From: Bacillota bacterium
GTDB taxonomy: Bacteria > Bacillota > Clostridia > SK-Y3
Length of the DNA: 34,107 nucleotides
Assembly: GCA_022360955.1 (NCBI GenBank)
Contig: JAKSBV010000027.1
Location: forward strand, 1-34,107
Direction: 5' to 3'
The position numbers and the translations under genes are program-made. This document shows positions 6,470 through 14,835 of the stretch, in pieces. The notes below the pieces were generated by a model that saw only the letters and a list, made by a program, of their open reading frames with translations, made no database searches and was not told where the DNA came from. Position 1 is the first letter of the stretch. The number at the start of each line of letters is the position of its first letter.

Positions 6470-7036
6470 ATGTACCTGATTGCAGGTTTGGGAAATCCGG
6501 GGAATAGATTTGCGGGAACCAGACATAATGTGGGTTTTGAAGCAGTAGACTATCTTGCGGCGCTATACCGTGTCAACGTAACCAGATTAAAGCATAAAGC
6601 GTTGATCGGTGAAGGCATGATACAAGGACACAAAGTCGTATTGATAAAGCCGCAGACATATATGAATCTCAGCGGAGAAAGCATAAGAGAGATAAAAAAT
6701 TGGTATAAGATTGACAATGAGCATATAATTGTAATATATGATGATGTCAGCCTTGATATCGGAAGAATCAGAATCCGTCCAAAAGGCAGTGCGGGAGGTA
6801 ATAATGGTATTAAGTCTATTATATATCAATTGAATTCGGATGTTTTTCCAAGGATCAAGATTGGTATAGGACAACCCGTACACCCGGAATATGATTTAGC
6901 AGATTTTGTGATAAGTAAATTTGACGAAAAAGAGAAAAAATATATCATAGAAGCCGTCAAAAAGGCGGCTGATGCCGTACCTATCATAATGCAGGCGGGC
7001 ATCTGTGAAGCAATGAACAGATTTAACGGCAGTTAG
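6470..7036 (+). CDS. pth: Peptidyl-tRNA hydrolase
   Basis: Pth releases peptides from drop-off peptidyl-tRNAs so the tRNA can be recycled; it is cytosolic and usually essential. The 188 residues match the family length. Conserved features are MYLIAGLGNPGNRFAGTRHN with catalytic His19 and substrate-binding Asn9, PQTYMNLSGE, the Asp pair in VIYDDVSLDIGRIRIR (Asp91/92, the catalytic acidic position), and GSAGGNNGIKSII. The start ATG at 6470 follows AGGAAGGTGG. In B. subtilis, fin (yabK) lies between pth and mfd; here there is only a 56-base gap. Confidence 0.96.
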   Translation: MYLIAGLGNPGNRFAGTRHNVGFEAVDYLAALYRVNVTRLKHKALIGEGMIQGHKVVLIKPQTYMNLSGESIREIKNWYKIDNEHIIVIYDDVSLDIGRIRIRPKGSAGGNNGIKSIIYQLNSDVFPRIKIGIGQPVHPEYDLADFVISKFDEKEKKYIIEAVKKAADAVPIIMQAGICEAMNRFNGS

Positions 7037-7092
7037 TTCACAATAATAAAACCCATATAGATGTTTCTCGCAAAATATATTAGGAGGGTAAA

Positions 7093-10000
7093 ATGAGAGG
7101 TTTTGCAGATTTTCTTTTGGATATGGTAGAATATAACAGATTGTTGTCAGGTATAAAGGAAGGCGCCAGTCCTATCAATATCACCGGGGTGTCCGAATCT
7201 CAAAAAGCACATTTAATTTATTCTACTTGTATGCACAGCCGAAAGCCCGGTTTTATCATAACATACAGCGCTTTGCAGGCCAGAAAAATTTATGAGGATA
7301 TGCGGCTTTTTGCCGGCGAGTGCGTAAAATTGTTTACGGGGAAAGAATTTATTTTTTATGAAGTGGAAGCTTATAGTACGGAGCTTGTTCAACAGCGATT
7401 GAAAGTCCTGGATGCTCTACATCAAGATCCGGAAGGAACCATTGTCGTTACATCATTACAAGCAGTAACACAGGTTACGATTCCCCATGAGGTTTACATA
7501 AAACACAGAAAGACATTTGAAGTAGGTATGCAATATGATTTGCAGCAAATGATTGAGGACTTTATGGTTATGGGGTATGAGCGTGTTGATATGATAGAAG
7601 GGCGGGGCCAGTTCAGCGTAAGAGGAGGCATCGTAGATTTTTATCCCCTTATTTCCGACTATGCCTACAGGCTGGAGTTTTTTGATGATGAAATAGATTC
7701 TATCAGAGAACTGGATGTGATGACGCAAAGGTCTGTTGATAAAGTAACTAAGGTGCATGTAAGCACAGCCGGAGAAGTGTTGTTCGATAAAGCGCAGGCA
7801 AAGGATATTACGGACAAGATGCATGAAATAGTAAAGCACCTTGAAGAAAAAATAGCCGTGGGCAAACAAAAGGAAATCCTTATGTCGGCTGTTGCCCATT
7901 TGAAAGCGGATATGGAAAAAGTGAAGCAGGCGCACTATTTTCCTTCCATAGATAAATATCTGCCTCTTATTTATGACGGAACCCCCAGTATTTTGGAATA
8001 TGTAAGTGATAATGCCGTTATTTTTTTGGATGAACCTTTAAAGATCAAAGAGCATGCCGAGACAATGACGTTTGAATTTAATGAAACCATTCGAGGGATG
8101 ATGGAGAAGGGGCTGGCTATAAAAGAAACCAGTCGATTAATGATGGATTATACGGAGTTTATTACGGAGATAACGGCCCGGCATCTTGTGGGGTTAAATG
8201 CTTTTTCCCGTTCGAACCCCGATTTTCGGCCCCAGTATAACCTCAATATTGTTGCGAAGATATTGCATTCCTTTCACGGTAAAATGGAGTTTTTGTACGA
8301 TGATTTGGAGATATGGAAAAAAAAGAAATATCGTATTGTGATTTTAGCGGGTACGAAAAGTCGTGGTGAAGAGCTGGTGAAGCTGTTGAATGACAAGGAT
8401 TTTAACAGTATCTATGTTGACAATTTAGAGAAGGTCACGCCGGCAGGCCAGGTTGTGGTGACACAAGGTGTTTTGAACAAAGGCTTCGAATACCCGCTGA
8501 TTCGTTTTGTGCTGATTAGTGACAAGGAAATATTTAAACAGCAGAAGAAAGCCAATAAAGCCAAAAAAAGAAAACCTGCCAATGCGGTCAAAGCATTTAC
8601 GGACCTTCATGTAGGGGATTATGTTGTTCACCAAGGCCATGGGATAGGACAATATATGGGGATCGAAAAGCTGGTTGTGGAAGGGGCCACAAAGGATTAC
8701 CTCAAGCTCAAGTATCACGGAGAGGACTTTTTATATGTGCCTACCAATCAACTGGACCTTGTTCAAAAATATATCGGTGCGGAAGGCAAGAGTCCCAGAC
8801 TGCATAAAATGGGCGGTGCCGAATGGACGAAAACAAAAGCAAGGGTCAAAAAATCCGTACAGGATCTTGCAAAAGGCCTGTTAAAGCTTTATGCAGCACG
8901 CCAGACCCTGAAAGGACATGCGTTTTCTGCCGATATGCCCTGGCAGCGTCAGTTTGAAGATGCTTTCCCCTATGAGGAGACCGGCGACCAATTAAGGTGT
9001 ATAGAGGAAGTCAAAAAAGATATGGAGCTCTCCAGACCTATGGAACGTTTGCTTTGCGGGGATGTGGGATACGGCAAGACGGAGGTTGCCATTCGGGCGG
9101 CATTTAAAGCGGTGATGGATGGCAAGCAAGTGGCTTATCTGGTGCCGACAACGATATTGGCGCAGCAGCATTATAGCAACTTTACGCAGAGGATGAGCAA
9201 TTTTCCTGTGGAAGTGGAGATGTTAAGCAGGTTCCGAAATACGGCAGAACAAAAAAAGATTTTAAAGCAACTCAAGACCGGAGAAGTGGATGTGATCATA
9301 GGGACACATCGGATTCTGCAAAAGGATTTGAATTTTAAAAATTTAGGACTCCTCATTGTAGATGAGGAACAGCGATTTGGTGTGACCCATAAGGAAAAGC
9401 TGAAGGATTTGCAAAAGAGTATAGATGTGCTCACCTTAACGGCAACGCCTATACCCAGAACATTGCATATGTCGATGATAGGGGTACGGGATATGAGCGT
9501 ACTGGAAGAACCGCCGGAAGATAGACATCCTGTACAGACCTATGTGTTGGAATATAATGATGCGCTGATTCAGGACGCAATTATACGCGAAGTCGGCCGA
9601 GGAGGACAGGTGTATTACCTGTATAACAGGGTAAAAGGCATCTATAAGGTGGCGCAGCATATCAAGAATTTGGTGCCCGAGGCACGTGTAGCGGTAGGAC
9701 ATGGGCAGATGAATGAAAAAGAACTGGAAGATGTGATGTTTAAAGTCCTCAACGGAGAAATCGATGTGTTGGTATGTACGACCATTATTGAAACGGGGCT
9801 GGACATTTCCAATGTCAATACCATTATTATCGAAGATGCCGATAGAATGGGACTATCCCAGCTCTATCAATTGAGAGGCCGGGTAGGGCGGTCCAACAGG
9901 TTTGCCTATGCCTATATTACTTATCGGAAGAACAAAGTATTGCAGGAAAGTGCGGAGAAAAGACTGCATGCGATCAAGGAATTTACGGAGTTTGGCTCGG

Positions 10001-10614
10001 GATTTAAGATTGCAATGCGTGATTTGGAGATCAGAGGGGCCGGGAATCTGTTGGGTCCTGAACAGCACGGACATATGGAAGCGGTTGGTTATGATACATA
10101 TTGCAAATTGTTGGAACAATCGGTGAGGGAATTGAAAGGCGAGACAGTAGAGGAGAATATAGAGACAACTGTGGACTTGAATGCCAATGCCTATATTCCT
10201 GACAGCTATATCGGAAATCCTAATCACAGGGTGGATATATACAAAAAGATTGCTTCTATACAAAATTTGCAGGATTTATATGATGTTGAGGAAGAAATAG
10301 AAGACCGGTATGGGGATTTGCCCGCGGTCGTCAGGAACCTTACGAAAATTGCATTCATCAAAAGTATGGCAAGTGAATTGAAGATATGCAGTCTTCAACA
10401 AAAGGGCAATACCGTCTTAATGCAGTTTTTAAGTGTTCAAAATATCAATATGAGAGCAATTTTTGAGGTGATAGATGAATACAAAAACCAACTATTGTTC
10501 AACGCCAGTGACAAGCCCTATCTGGCTTATAAGGTTACGGATAAGTATAAAATCGGGATATTGGAGAATGTTAAAATTGTATTACAAAAACTGAAAGAAT
10601 TGCAGACAAGCTGA
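7093..10614 (+). CDS. mfd: Transcription-repair coupling factor Mfd
   Basis: Mfd pushes stalled RNA polymerase off damaged DNA and recruits the UvrA/UvrB excision machinery. The 1173-residue product is full length. In order it has a UvrB-like N-terminal module (YSTELVQQRLKVLDAL, GRGQFSVRGGIVDFYP), the RNA-polymerase interaction domain at about 500-570 (LHVGDYVVHQGHGIGQYMGI), and a RecG-like translocase: Walker A GDVGYGKTEVA with Lys662, Walker B DEEQRFGV from residue 757, motif III LTATPIPRTLHMS, motif VI QLRGRVGRSNR. The C-terminal TRCF domain follows. Start ATG has GGAGGG 6 bases upstream. An F1 repeat begins 33 bases after the stop. Confidence 0.98.
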   Translation: MRGFADFLLDMVEYNRLLSGIKEGASPINITGVSESQKAHLIYSTCMHSRKPGFIITYSALQARKIYEDMRLFAGECVKLFTGKEFIFYEVEAYSTELVQQRLKVLDALHQDPEGTIVVTSLQAVTQVTIPHEVYIKHRKTFEVGMQYDLQQMIEDFMVMGYERVDMIEGRGQFSVRGGIVDFYPLISDYAYRLEFFDDEIDSIRELDVMTQRSVDKVTKVHVSTAGEVLFDKAQAKDITDKMHEIVKHLEEKIAVGKQKEILMSAVAHLKADMEKVKQAHYFPSIDKYLPLIYDGTPSILEYVSDNAVIFLDEPLKIKEHAETMTFEFNETIRGMMEKGLAIKETSRLMMDYTEFITEITARHLVGLNAFSRSNPDFRPQYNLNIVAKILHSFHGKMEFLYDDLEIWKKKKYRIVILAGTKSRGEELVKLLNDKDFNSIYVDNLEKVTPAGQVVVTQGVLNKGFEYPLIRFVLISDKEIFKQQKKANKAKKRKPANAVKAFTDLHVGDYVVHQGHGIGQYMGIEKLVVEGATKDYLKLKYHGEDFLYVPTNQLDLVQKYIGAEGKSPRLHKMGGAEWTKTKARVKKSVQDLAKGLLKLYAARQTLKGHAFSADMPWQRQFEDAFPYEETGDQLRCIEEVKKDMELSRPMERLLCGDVGYGKTEVAIRAAFKAVMDGKQVAYLVPTTILAQQHYSNFTQRMSNFPVEVEMLSRFRNTAEQKKILKQLKTGEVDVIIGTHRILQKDLNFKNLGLLIVDEEQRFGVTHKEKLKDLQKSIDVLTLTATPIPRTLHMSMIGVRDMSVLEEPPEDRHPVQTYVLEYNDALIQDAIIREVGRGGQVYYLYNRVKGIYKVAQHIKNLVPEARVAVGHGQMNEKELEDVMFKVLNGEIDVLVCTTIIETGLDISNVNTIIIEDADRMGLSQLYQLRGRVGRSNRFAYAYITYRKNKVLQESAEKRLHAIKEFTEFGSGFKIAMRDLEIRGAGNLLGPEQHGHMEAVGYDTYCKLLEQSVRELKGETVEENIETTVDLNANAYIPDSYIGNPNHRVDIYKKIASIQNLQDLYDVEEEIEDRYGDLPAVVRNLTKIAFIKSMASELKICSLQQKGNTVLMQFLSVQNINMRAIFEVIDEYKNQLLFNASDKPYLAYKVTDKYKIGILENVKIVLQKLKELQTS

Positions 10615-10627
10615 ATTTTAAGTATAA

Positions 10628-10645
10628 TTGATATGAGAATATCAA
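10628..10645. other. Small perfect GNRA hairpin after mfd
   Basis: TTGATAT (10628-10634) and ATATCAA (10639-10645) pair perfectly around a GAGA tetraloop. There is no U-tract, and an F1 repeat begins 2 bases later, so the two may act together as a 3' barrier for the mfd message. That role is inferred. Confidence 0.45.
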
Positions 10646-10646
10646 A

Positions 10647-10741
10647 GATATCGTACGTTAAACGTTAAAATGCATTTGGACAAAATAGTGACGCTTCTGC
10701 GTTTTCGTTCAAATATGCATTAGATCTTAAAGTGCGATATC
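10647..10741 (-). repeat. F1 interspersed palindromic repeat, copy 1
   Basis: This 95-bp element lies in the mfd-prsA gap and is bounded by GATATC at both ends (10647-10652 and 10736-10741). The two halves are imperfect inverted repeats: GATATCGTACGTTAA and TTAAAGTGCGATATC at the ends, GCATTTGGACAAAA and TTCGTTCAAATATGC near the centre. It is in the opposite orientation to copies 3-6. It contains no ORF. The right end lies 5 bp before the prsA ribosome binding site, so a transcript through it would carry the hairpin into the prsA leader. Confidence 0.8.
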
Positions 10742-10762
10742 TATATAGAAGGGGTTGTTATA

Positions 10763-11803
10763 TTGAGAGCAAAAAGAATAGCACTACTCTTAAGTACTAT
10801 CTTGGTTTTTGGATTTATTGCAGCCGGGTGCAGCGGTATCAATGGAAATAAAGAAGTTGCAAATGTAAATGGAGAAAAAATTACCATACAGGAATTTGAA
10901 TTCCTGCTGCAGAGTGCGAGGGTACAGATGGAAGCTGAAGCGCAAGCGAAAGAAGAAGATGTGGAGAAGCTGTGGGATACGGAGGAAGCCGTTAATCTGG
11001 CAAAAGAGAAAGCGCTGGAAGCGGCTGTAATGAGTAAAGTAGAATTGTTAAAAGCGAAAGAATTGGGATTAAGTCTGACGGAAGATGAATTAAAACAGAT
11101 CACCGAGTCCAAGAAAGCTTATAGGGACAGGGTAGGCGGAGCTGAAAGCTATAAAAAGCAATTGGCTGAAATAGGGCTGGATGACAAAAGCTTTACGACG
11201 CTTTTGAAGAATGATAAGTTATCCGAAAAGCTTTATGAGAAGATAACCAGCGAAGGCACGGAATATAATATTTCCGAACAGCAAGTGAAAGCTTACTATG
11301 ATGAACAGTATGAAAAGTTTAAAATAGAGCCGACAGTACAAACAAAACATATTCTTTTGAGTACGGTTGATGAAAATAGACAGCCGCTTCCTCAAGATAA
11401 GCAGGATGAGGTCAAGAGAAAAGCCCAGGACGTTTATGCTAGAGTGAAGGCCGGAGAAGATTTTGATACATTAATGAACGAATACTCGGAAGACCCCGGC
11501 TTACAGCATAGCCCGGACGGATATGCCGTAACGGAAACCAGCAACTATGTGCAAGCCTTTAAAGATAATGCTTTTGCCCTTGAAGTAGGGGAAATCAGTG
11601 AAATTGTAGAGACGGAGTTTGGGTATCATATCCTCAAAGCGGAAGATAAATATGACCACATGCCTTTTGAGCAGGTGAAAGACTGGATCGAGCAGACATT
11701 AGTCAGGGAGAAATACGCCGAAACGGTCAAAGAGTGGAAAAAGGATGTCACCGTTCATAAAAATGAGGAAGTATTAAAAAAAATGAAAGTAAAAACCGAA
11801 TAA
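10763..11803 (+). CDS. prsA: PrsA/SurA-like peptidyl-prolyl isomerase lipoprotein
   Basis: The protein is an extracytoplasmic foldase that should help exported proteins fold at the membrane-wall interface. It has a lipoprotein signal peptide (MRAKRIALLLSTILVFGFIAAGCSG; lipobox A-A-G-C, Cys23), a SurA_N-like helical region (about 30-185), and a PpiC rotamase domain (about 190-290) with QTKHILLS, AGEDFDTLMNEYSEDPG and VGEISEIVETEFGYHILKA. The 346-residue length is typical. TTG at 10763 is chosen because AGAAGGGG ends 8 bases upstream. It sits between mfd and spoVT, a position where clostridial genomes often have such a gene. The symbol follows the B. subtilis homologue; true orthology is uncertain. 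Confidence 0.85.
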   Translation: MRAKRIALLLSTILVFGFIAAGCSGINGNKEVANVNGEKITIQEFEFLLQSARVQMEAEAQAKEEDVEKLWDTEEAVNLAKEKALEAAVMSKVELLKAKELGLSLTEDELKQITESKKAYRDRVGGAESYKKQLAEIGLDDKSFTTLLKNDKLSEKLYEKITSEGTEYNISEQQVKAYYDEQYEKFKIEPTVQTKHILLSTVDENRQPLPQDKQDEVKRKAQDVYARVKAGEDFDTLMNEYSEDPGLQHSPDGYAVTETSNYVQAFKDNAFALEVGEISEIVETEFGYHILKAEDKYDHMPFEQVKDWIEQTLVREKYAETVKEWKKDVTVHKNEEVLKKMKVKTE

Positions 11804-11811
11804 TCTTTTTC

Positions 11812-11850
11812 AAAAGCCACCGGATGTGATAGACGTCCGGTGGCTTTTTT
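11812..11850 (+). terminator. Strong rho-independent terminator after prsA
   Basis: AAAAGCCACCGGA (11812-11824) pairs perfectly with TCCGGTGGCTTTT (11836-11848) around an 11-base loop, followed by further T residues. It separates the prsA transcript from spoVT, which has its own candidate sporulation promoter. Confidence 0.92.
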
Positions 11851-11889
11851 GGCATCATTACGCCATAGTATGCAGAGAGTGCAAATACA

Positions 11890-11920
11890 TGTATAAAACA
11901 CCAAAAAAGTATGAATACTA
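11890..11920 (+). promoter_or_regulatory. Candidate sigma-G-type promoter of spoVT
   Basis: TGTATA (11890-11895) fits the forespore sigma-G -35 pattern (gHATR). AATACTA (11914-11920), after an 18-bp spacer, is one base from the -10 pattern CATACTA. The predicted start near 11927 would leave the full ribosome binding site AGGAGG (11944-11949) in the message. In B. subtilis spoVT is transcribed by sigma-G, so the match is biologically sensible, but short degenerate boxes occur by chance. Confidence 0.55.
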
Positions 11921-11957
11921 AAAATGTAAAATAAAAATATTAGAGGAGGTAATATAC

Positions 11958-12503
11958 TTGAAAGCAACAGGAATCGTCAGACGGATAGATGATCTTGGCA
12001 GAGTTGTTATTCCGAAGGAAATCAGGAGAACAATGAGAATAAGAGAAGGAGATCCTTTAGAAATATTTACGGATAGAGAAGGGGAAGTCATATTAAAGAA
12101 ATATTCTCCTATAGGCGAATTAGGTGATTTTGCGCTGCAATATGCCGAGACCCTTTCTAAAACAAGTGGACATATTATTTGTATTACAGATAAAGATTCC
12201 GTAATTGCCGTATCCGGGGCCCCGAAAAGAGAGTTTGCTCAAAAAAGAGTAAGCGAAGACCTGGAAAAAGTAATGGAAGATAAAACTACTTTCATGATGC
12301 AGCCCGGAGACAATCGAAAAATGGCTGTTGTGGAAGGTGCGGATAAATATACGGCAGGTGTTGTTGTTCCCATCCTTTCAGAGGGGGATACGATCGGAAC
12401 GGTAGTCTTTTTGAGTACGGACCCCGGTGCGCAAATGGGCGAAGTAGAAAACAAGCTTGCCCAATCGGCTGCAGGTTTTCTTGGAAAGCAAATGGAACAA
12501 TAG
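11958..12503 (+). CDS. spoVT: Stage V sporulation transcriptional regulator SpoVT
   Basis: SpoVT is the forespore DNA-binding protein that adjusts sigma-G-dependent genes during late sporulation. Residues 1-52 form the AbrB-type swapped-hairpin DNA-binding domain (MKATGIVRRIDDLGRVVIPK, IRRTMRIREGDPLEIF). Residues about 56-178 form the GAF-like domain (FALQYAETLSKTSGHIICIT, VVVPILSEGDTIGTVVFLS). The 181 residues and the near-invariant N-terminus make the call secure. TTG at 11958 is used because GAGGAGGT ends 7-8 bases upstream. The presence of this gene indicates that the organism, or its recent ancestor, forms spores. Confidence 0.96.
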   Translation: MKATGIVRRIDDLGRVVIPKEIRRTMRIREGDPLEIFTDREGEVILKKYSPIGELGDFALQYAETLSKTSGHIICITDKDSVIAVSGAPKREFAQKRVSEDLEKVMEDKTTFMMQPGDNRKMAVVEGADKYTAGVVVPILSEGDTIGTVVFLSTDPGAQMGEVENKLAQSAAGFLGKQMEQ

Positions 12504-12565
12504 GATAGGAGACAGTGTATAGTGGGCAGTTAAAGCCGTAAGCAATATACATGAACAATCAATAG

Positions 12566-12645
12566 AATAAGACCGGAGGACGGTTTTTTTGACTTACATC
12601 GTTTGAGTGGGTTTGAAAAACGGTTCTGCGGTCTTATTTTTTGTT
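12566..12645 (+). terminator. Long-loop hairpin downstream of spoVT, likely terminator
   Basis: AATAAGACCG (12566-12575) and CGGTCTTATT (12629-12638) are exact reverse complements, followed by TTTTG. The 53-base interval contains its own small hairpin (ACCG-GAGGA-CGGT with a seven-T run, 12572-12590). The inner structure alone could terminate; the outer one could form instead, which gives an attenuator-like layout. No leader peptide is evident. Confidence 0.6.
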
Positions 12646-12664
12646 TATAGGTAACGCACTGCAA

Positions 12665-12872
12665 AGGTTGAAATATAATAGTACTCCAGCAACTGGTATT
12701 CCAAGGTTAAAAAGCAGTTGAGGGCTGAGAGATGAGAGTTGAGAATGTCCCCAGTATTGTACCACACCTCGTTACTATTTTACTCTCTGCCCCTGTTTAG
12801 TCATTTTCCGACCTCCGCCCTCTGATCTCCGATCTCCGGGTTATCCATACTATTATATTTATGATTCTGGTG
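12665..12872 (+). repeat. F2 interspersed repeat, copy a (about 208 bp)
   Basis: This is a non-coding element in the 680-base spoVT-spoVB gap. Its end regions contain an exact 13-bp inverted repeat, AAATATAATAGTA at 12671-12683 and TACTATTATATTT at 12848-12860. Internal landmarks shared with the other copies are CCAGCAACTGGTATTCCAAG, GAGGGCTGAGAGATGAGAGT and a CCTCCGCCCTCTGATCTCCG tract. The F1 copy 3 starts only 4 bp after its right end. The segment between 12504 and 12565 holds nothing I can identify. Confidence 0.8.
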
Positions 12873-12875
12873 ATA

Positions 12876-12965
12876 GATACCCAACTTTAAAATGGTATTT
12901 ATAGTTGCACAAAAAACGTAGCATCATCGTTGTGTGTATAATTTTTAAGTTTAAAGCTGGTTATC
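12876..12965 (+). repeat. F1 interspersed palindromic repeat, copy 3
   Basis: Starts GATACCCAACTTTAAAATGG, has the central ACAAAAAACGTAGCATCATC common to the family, and ends AAGTTTAAAGCTGGTTATC. The reverse complement of copy 2 aligns closely over the first 55 bases. It lies immediately right of F2 copy a, upstream of the spoVB-type gene. Confidence 0.78.
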
Positions 12966-12997
12966 TTTAATTTAACCTTTCTTTTGTCAGGAATGAT

Positions 12998-13006
12998 TGG
13001 TATAAT
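12998..13006 (+). promoter_or_regulatory. Possible extended -10 promoter upstream of the spoVB-type gene
   Basis: TGGTATAAT is an extended -10 (TGn followed by TATAAT at 13001-13006). No good -35 is seen at 17 bp (TTTCTT at 12978). The leader to the TTG start at 13184 would be about 170 bases and contains no clear structure. Confidence 0.35.
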
Positions 13007-13183
13007 ATTGTAAGTCGAGGTAATATAATAGTGGGGAGCAAAACGGTGTATAACGGACAACCGGGAGCGGACAGGGAACATTGTTTAGAATTGAGCGTTT
13101 ATATAAACTTTAACGAATCGATGCGATTTTTAAAATGATTTACGGCACGAGGCGTTAATCTGATAAAAAGGGGCGGGAAGATA

Positions 13184-14791
13184 TTGAGTACATTACGTAA
13201 ACAGACATTTTGGCAGGGTGCGATGATTTTAGTAGTTGCTAATGCGATAGTAAAGGTTATTGGGGCTATATTCAAGATTCCCTTGACATATTTAATTCAT
13301 GAAGACGGAATGGGGATTTTTAATACTGCATATATTATGTATACATGGATGTTCGTCATAGCGACGGCCGGATTGCCTATTGCCATATCCAAAATGGTTT
13401 CGGAAAGTATTGCGCGGAACAACAGAGAGGAAGCCCATAAGGTTTTTAAAGTTGCGTTTTATCTTTTAACTGTCATCGGTATCATAGGAACAGCGGTCTT
13501 ATTTTTAGGGGCCGGATTTTTTGCAGATCTTTTAAATAATCCTCGTGCGAATCTTGCTATTATGGCCGTATCACCGGCTCTTTTATTTGTAGCTTTGATG
13601 TCGGCTTACAGGGGATATTTTCAAGGGTTGCAAAACATGATACCCACTGCGGTTTCAGAGGTCATAGAGGCATTGGGAAAGCTGATTATAGGGTATCTGT
13701 TAGCTTTTCTATGGTTAAATAGAGGCGTAGAATATGCCGCAGCAGGCGCTGTGTTGGGGGTTTCCACAGGGGCTTTTCTGGGAGCCGTAGGTCTTTATGG
13801 TATTTATCAGGTTTTTCGGGGAAGATTATTTAGTAAAAAAGCGCCTATAGAAAGCGGCAAGCGGCAAAGCAGAACAGTGAGAGAGATTCTTTCCGAGCTT
13901 GTACGCATTGCCATACCGATTACAATTGGTGCTTCGGTATTCAGCCTTACGAATGTCATAGACTTGGTAATGATTATGGGGCGTTTAAAATCAATAGGGT
14001 TTGACGAGATTGAGGTAAGTAGCTTATACGGGTCTTATTCCGGGTATGCGGTCCCCTTATTCAATTTGCCTTCGACAATTATTGTCGCCATCGTGATAAG
14101 TATTGTGCCGGCTATTGCAAGTGCTTATGCGGTCAACAGGCATATGAAGGTTCAGCAAACCACCGAATCGGCTCTAAGGATCACTGTTTTATTTGCACTG
14201 CCTTCTGCGGCAGGCTTGTCAGTGCTTGCAAAACCCATTTTACAATTGGTATATCGCAATGACGGGGCTGAGCAATTGCTTAGCATTCTGGGTCTGGCCG
14301 TGGCATTTGTTTGTATTGTTTTAGTGACCAACGCAATACTGCAGGCTACCGGAAGAGTGATGGTGCCGGTCAGAAATATGTTAATTGGCGGCGTCGTCAA
14401 AATCATTGTGAATTATATCCTAGTAGGAATCCCCGATATTAACATAAGCGGTGCCCCCATAGGAACCAACCTGTGTTATTTTATTATTGTCGTATTAAAC
14501 TTAATAGAAGTTAAAAAAGTTACAAATGTACGGTACAAACTGTTTGACTTTTTAATCAAACCTATGGTTGCGGTCGGATCTATGATTATTGCGGTCCTAT
14601 TTACATACAACAGGCTGATGCTGTATACTCAAAGCAATAACCAGGCTACTTTGGGGGCCATAGTGGTGGGAGCCGCGATTTACGGATTGATGCTGATTGC
14701 GATTGGCGCGATCAAAAAAGAAGACCTGGAGATGATGCCCAAAGGAGAGCTGCTGCTTAGATTTTTAAATAAATTGGGATTGATGAAATAG
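13184..14791 (+). CDS. SpoVB/YabM-family polysaccharide flippase (MOP superfamily)
   Basis: This 535-residue polytopic membrane protein has about 14 predicted helices (for example FWQGAMILVVANAIVKVIGA at the start and FNLPSTIIVAIVISIVPAIA centrally). Signature stretches include IFKIPLTYLIHEDGMGIFN, SAYRGYFQGLQNMIPTAVSE and LVYRNDGAEQLLSILG. These belong to the SpoVB/MurJ-like family that moves lipid-linked cell-wall or spore-cortex precursors across the membrane. Its location between spoVT and mazG equals that of B. subtilis yabM, so a sporulation role is likely but a general cell-envelope role cannot be excluded. TTG at 13184 follows AAGGGGCGGG. Confidence 0.9.
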   Translation: MSTLRKQTFWQGAMILVVANAIVKVIGAIFKIPLTYLIHEDGMGIFNTAYIMYTWMFVIATAGLPIAISKMVSESIARNNREEAHKVFKVAFYLLTVIGIIGTAVLFLGAGFFADLLNNPRANLAIMAVSPALLFVALMSAYRGYFQGLQNMIPTAVSEVIEALGKLIIGYLLAFLWLNRGVEYAAAGAVLGVSTGAFLGAVGLYGIYQVFRGRLFSKKAPIESGKRQSRTVREILSELVRIAIPITIGASVFSLTNVIDLVMIMGRLKSIGFDEIEVSSLYGSYSGYAVPLFNLPSTIIVAIVISIVPAIASAYAVNRHMKVQQTTESALRITVLFALPSAAGLSVLAKPILQLVYRNDGAEQLLSILGLAVAFVCIVLVTNAILQATGRVMVPVRNMLIGGVVKIIVNYILVGIPDINISGAPIGTNLCYFIIVVLNLIEVKKVTNVRYKLFDFLIKPMVAVGSMIIAVLFTYNRLMLYTQSNNQATLGAIVVGAAIYGLMLIAIGAIKKEDLEMMPKGELLLRFLNKLGLMK

Positions 14792-14835
14792 AATATGCTG
14801 CAGTCACTATCAACGAATCAATGGGAGGTGTACAA

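Noticed and set aside
11912-11942. Second sigma-G-like pair TGAATA-18-AATATTA upstream of spoVT
   Set aside because: The transcription start would fall inside the ribosome binding site, so the upstream pair at 11890-11920 was preferred.
13118-13155. Similarity to 34061-34085 (GAATCGAT, TTTTAAAA, GATTTACG)
   Set aside because: Only short AT-rich blocks match with gaps; not enough to claim a third repeat family.
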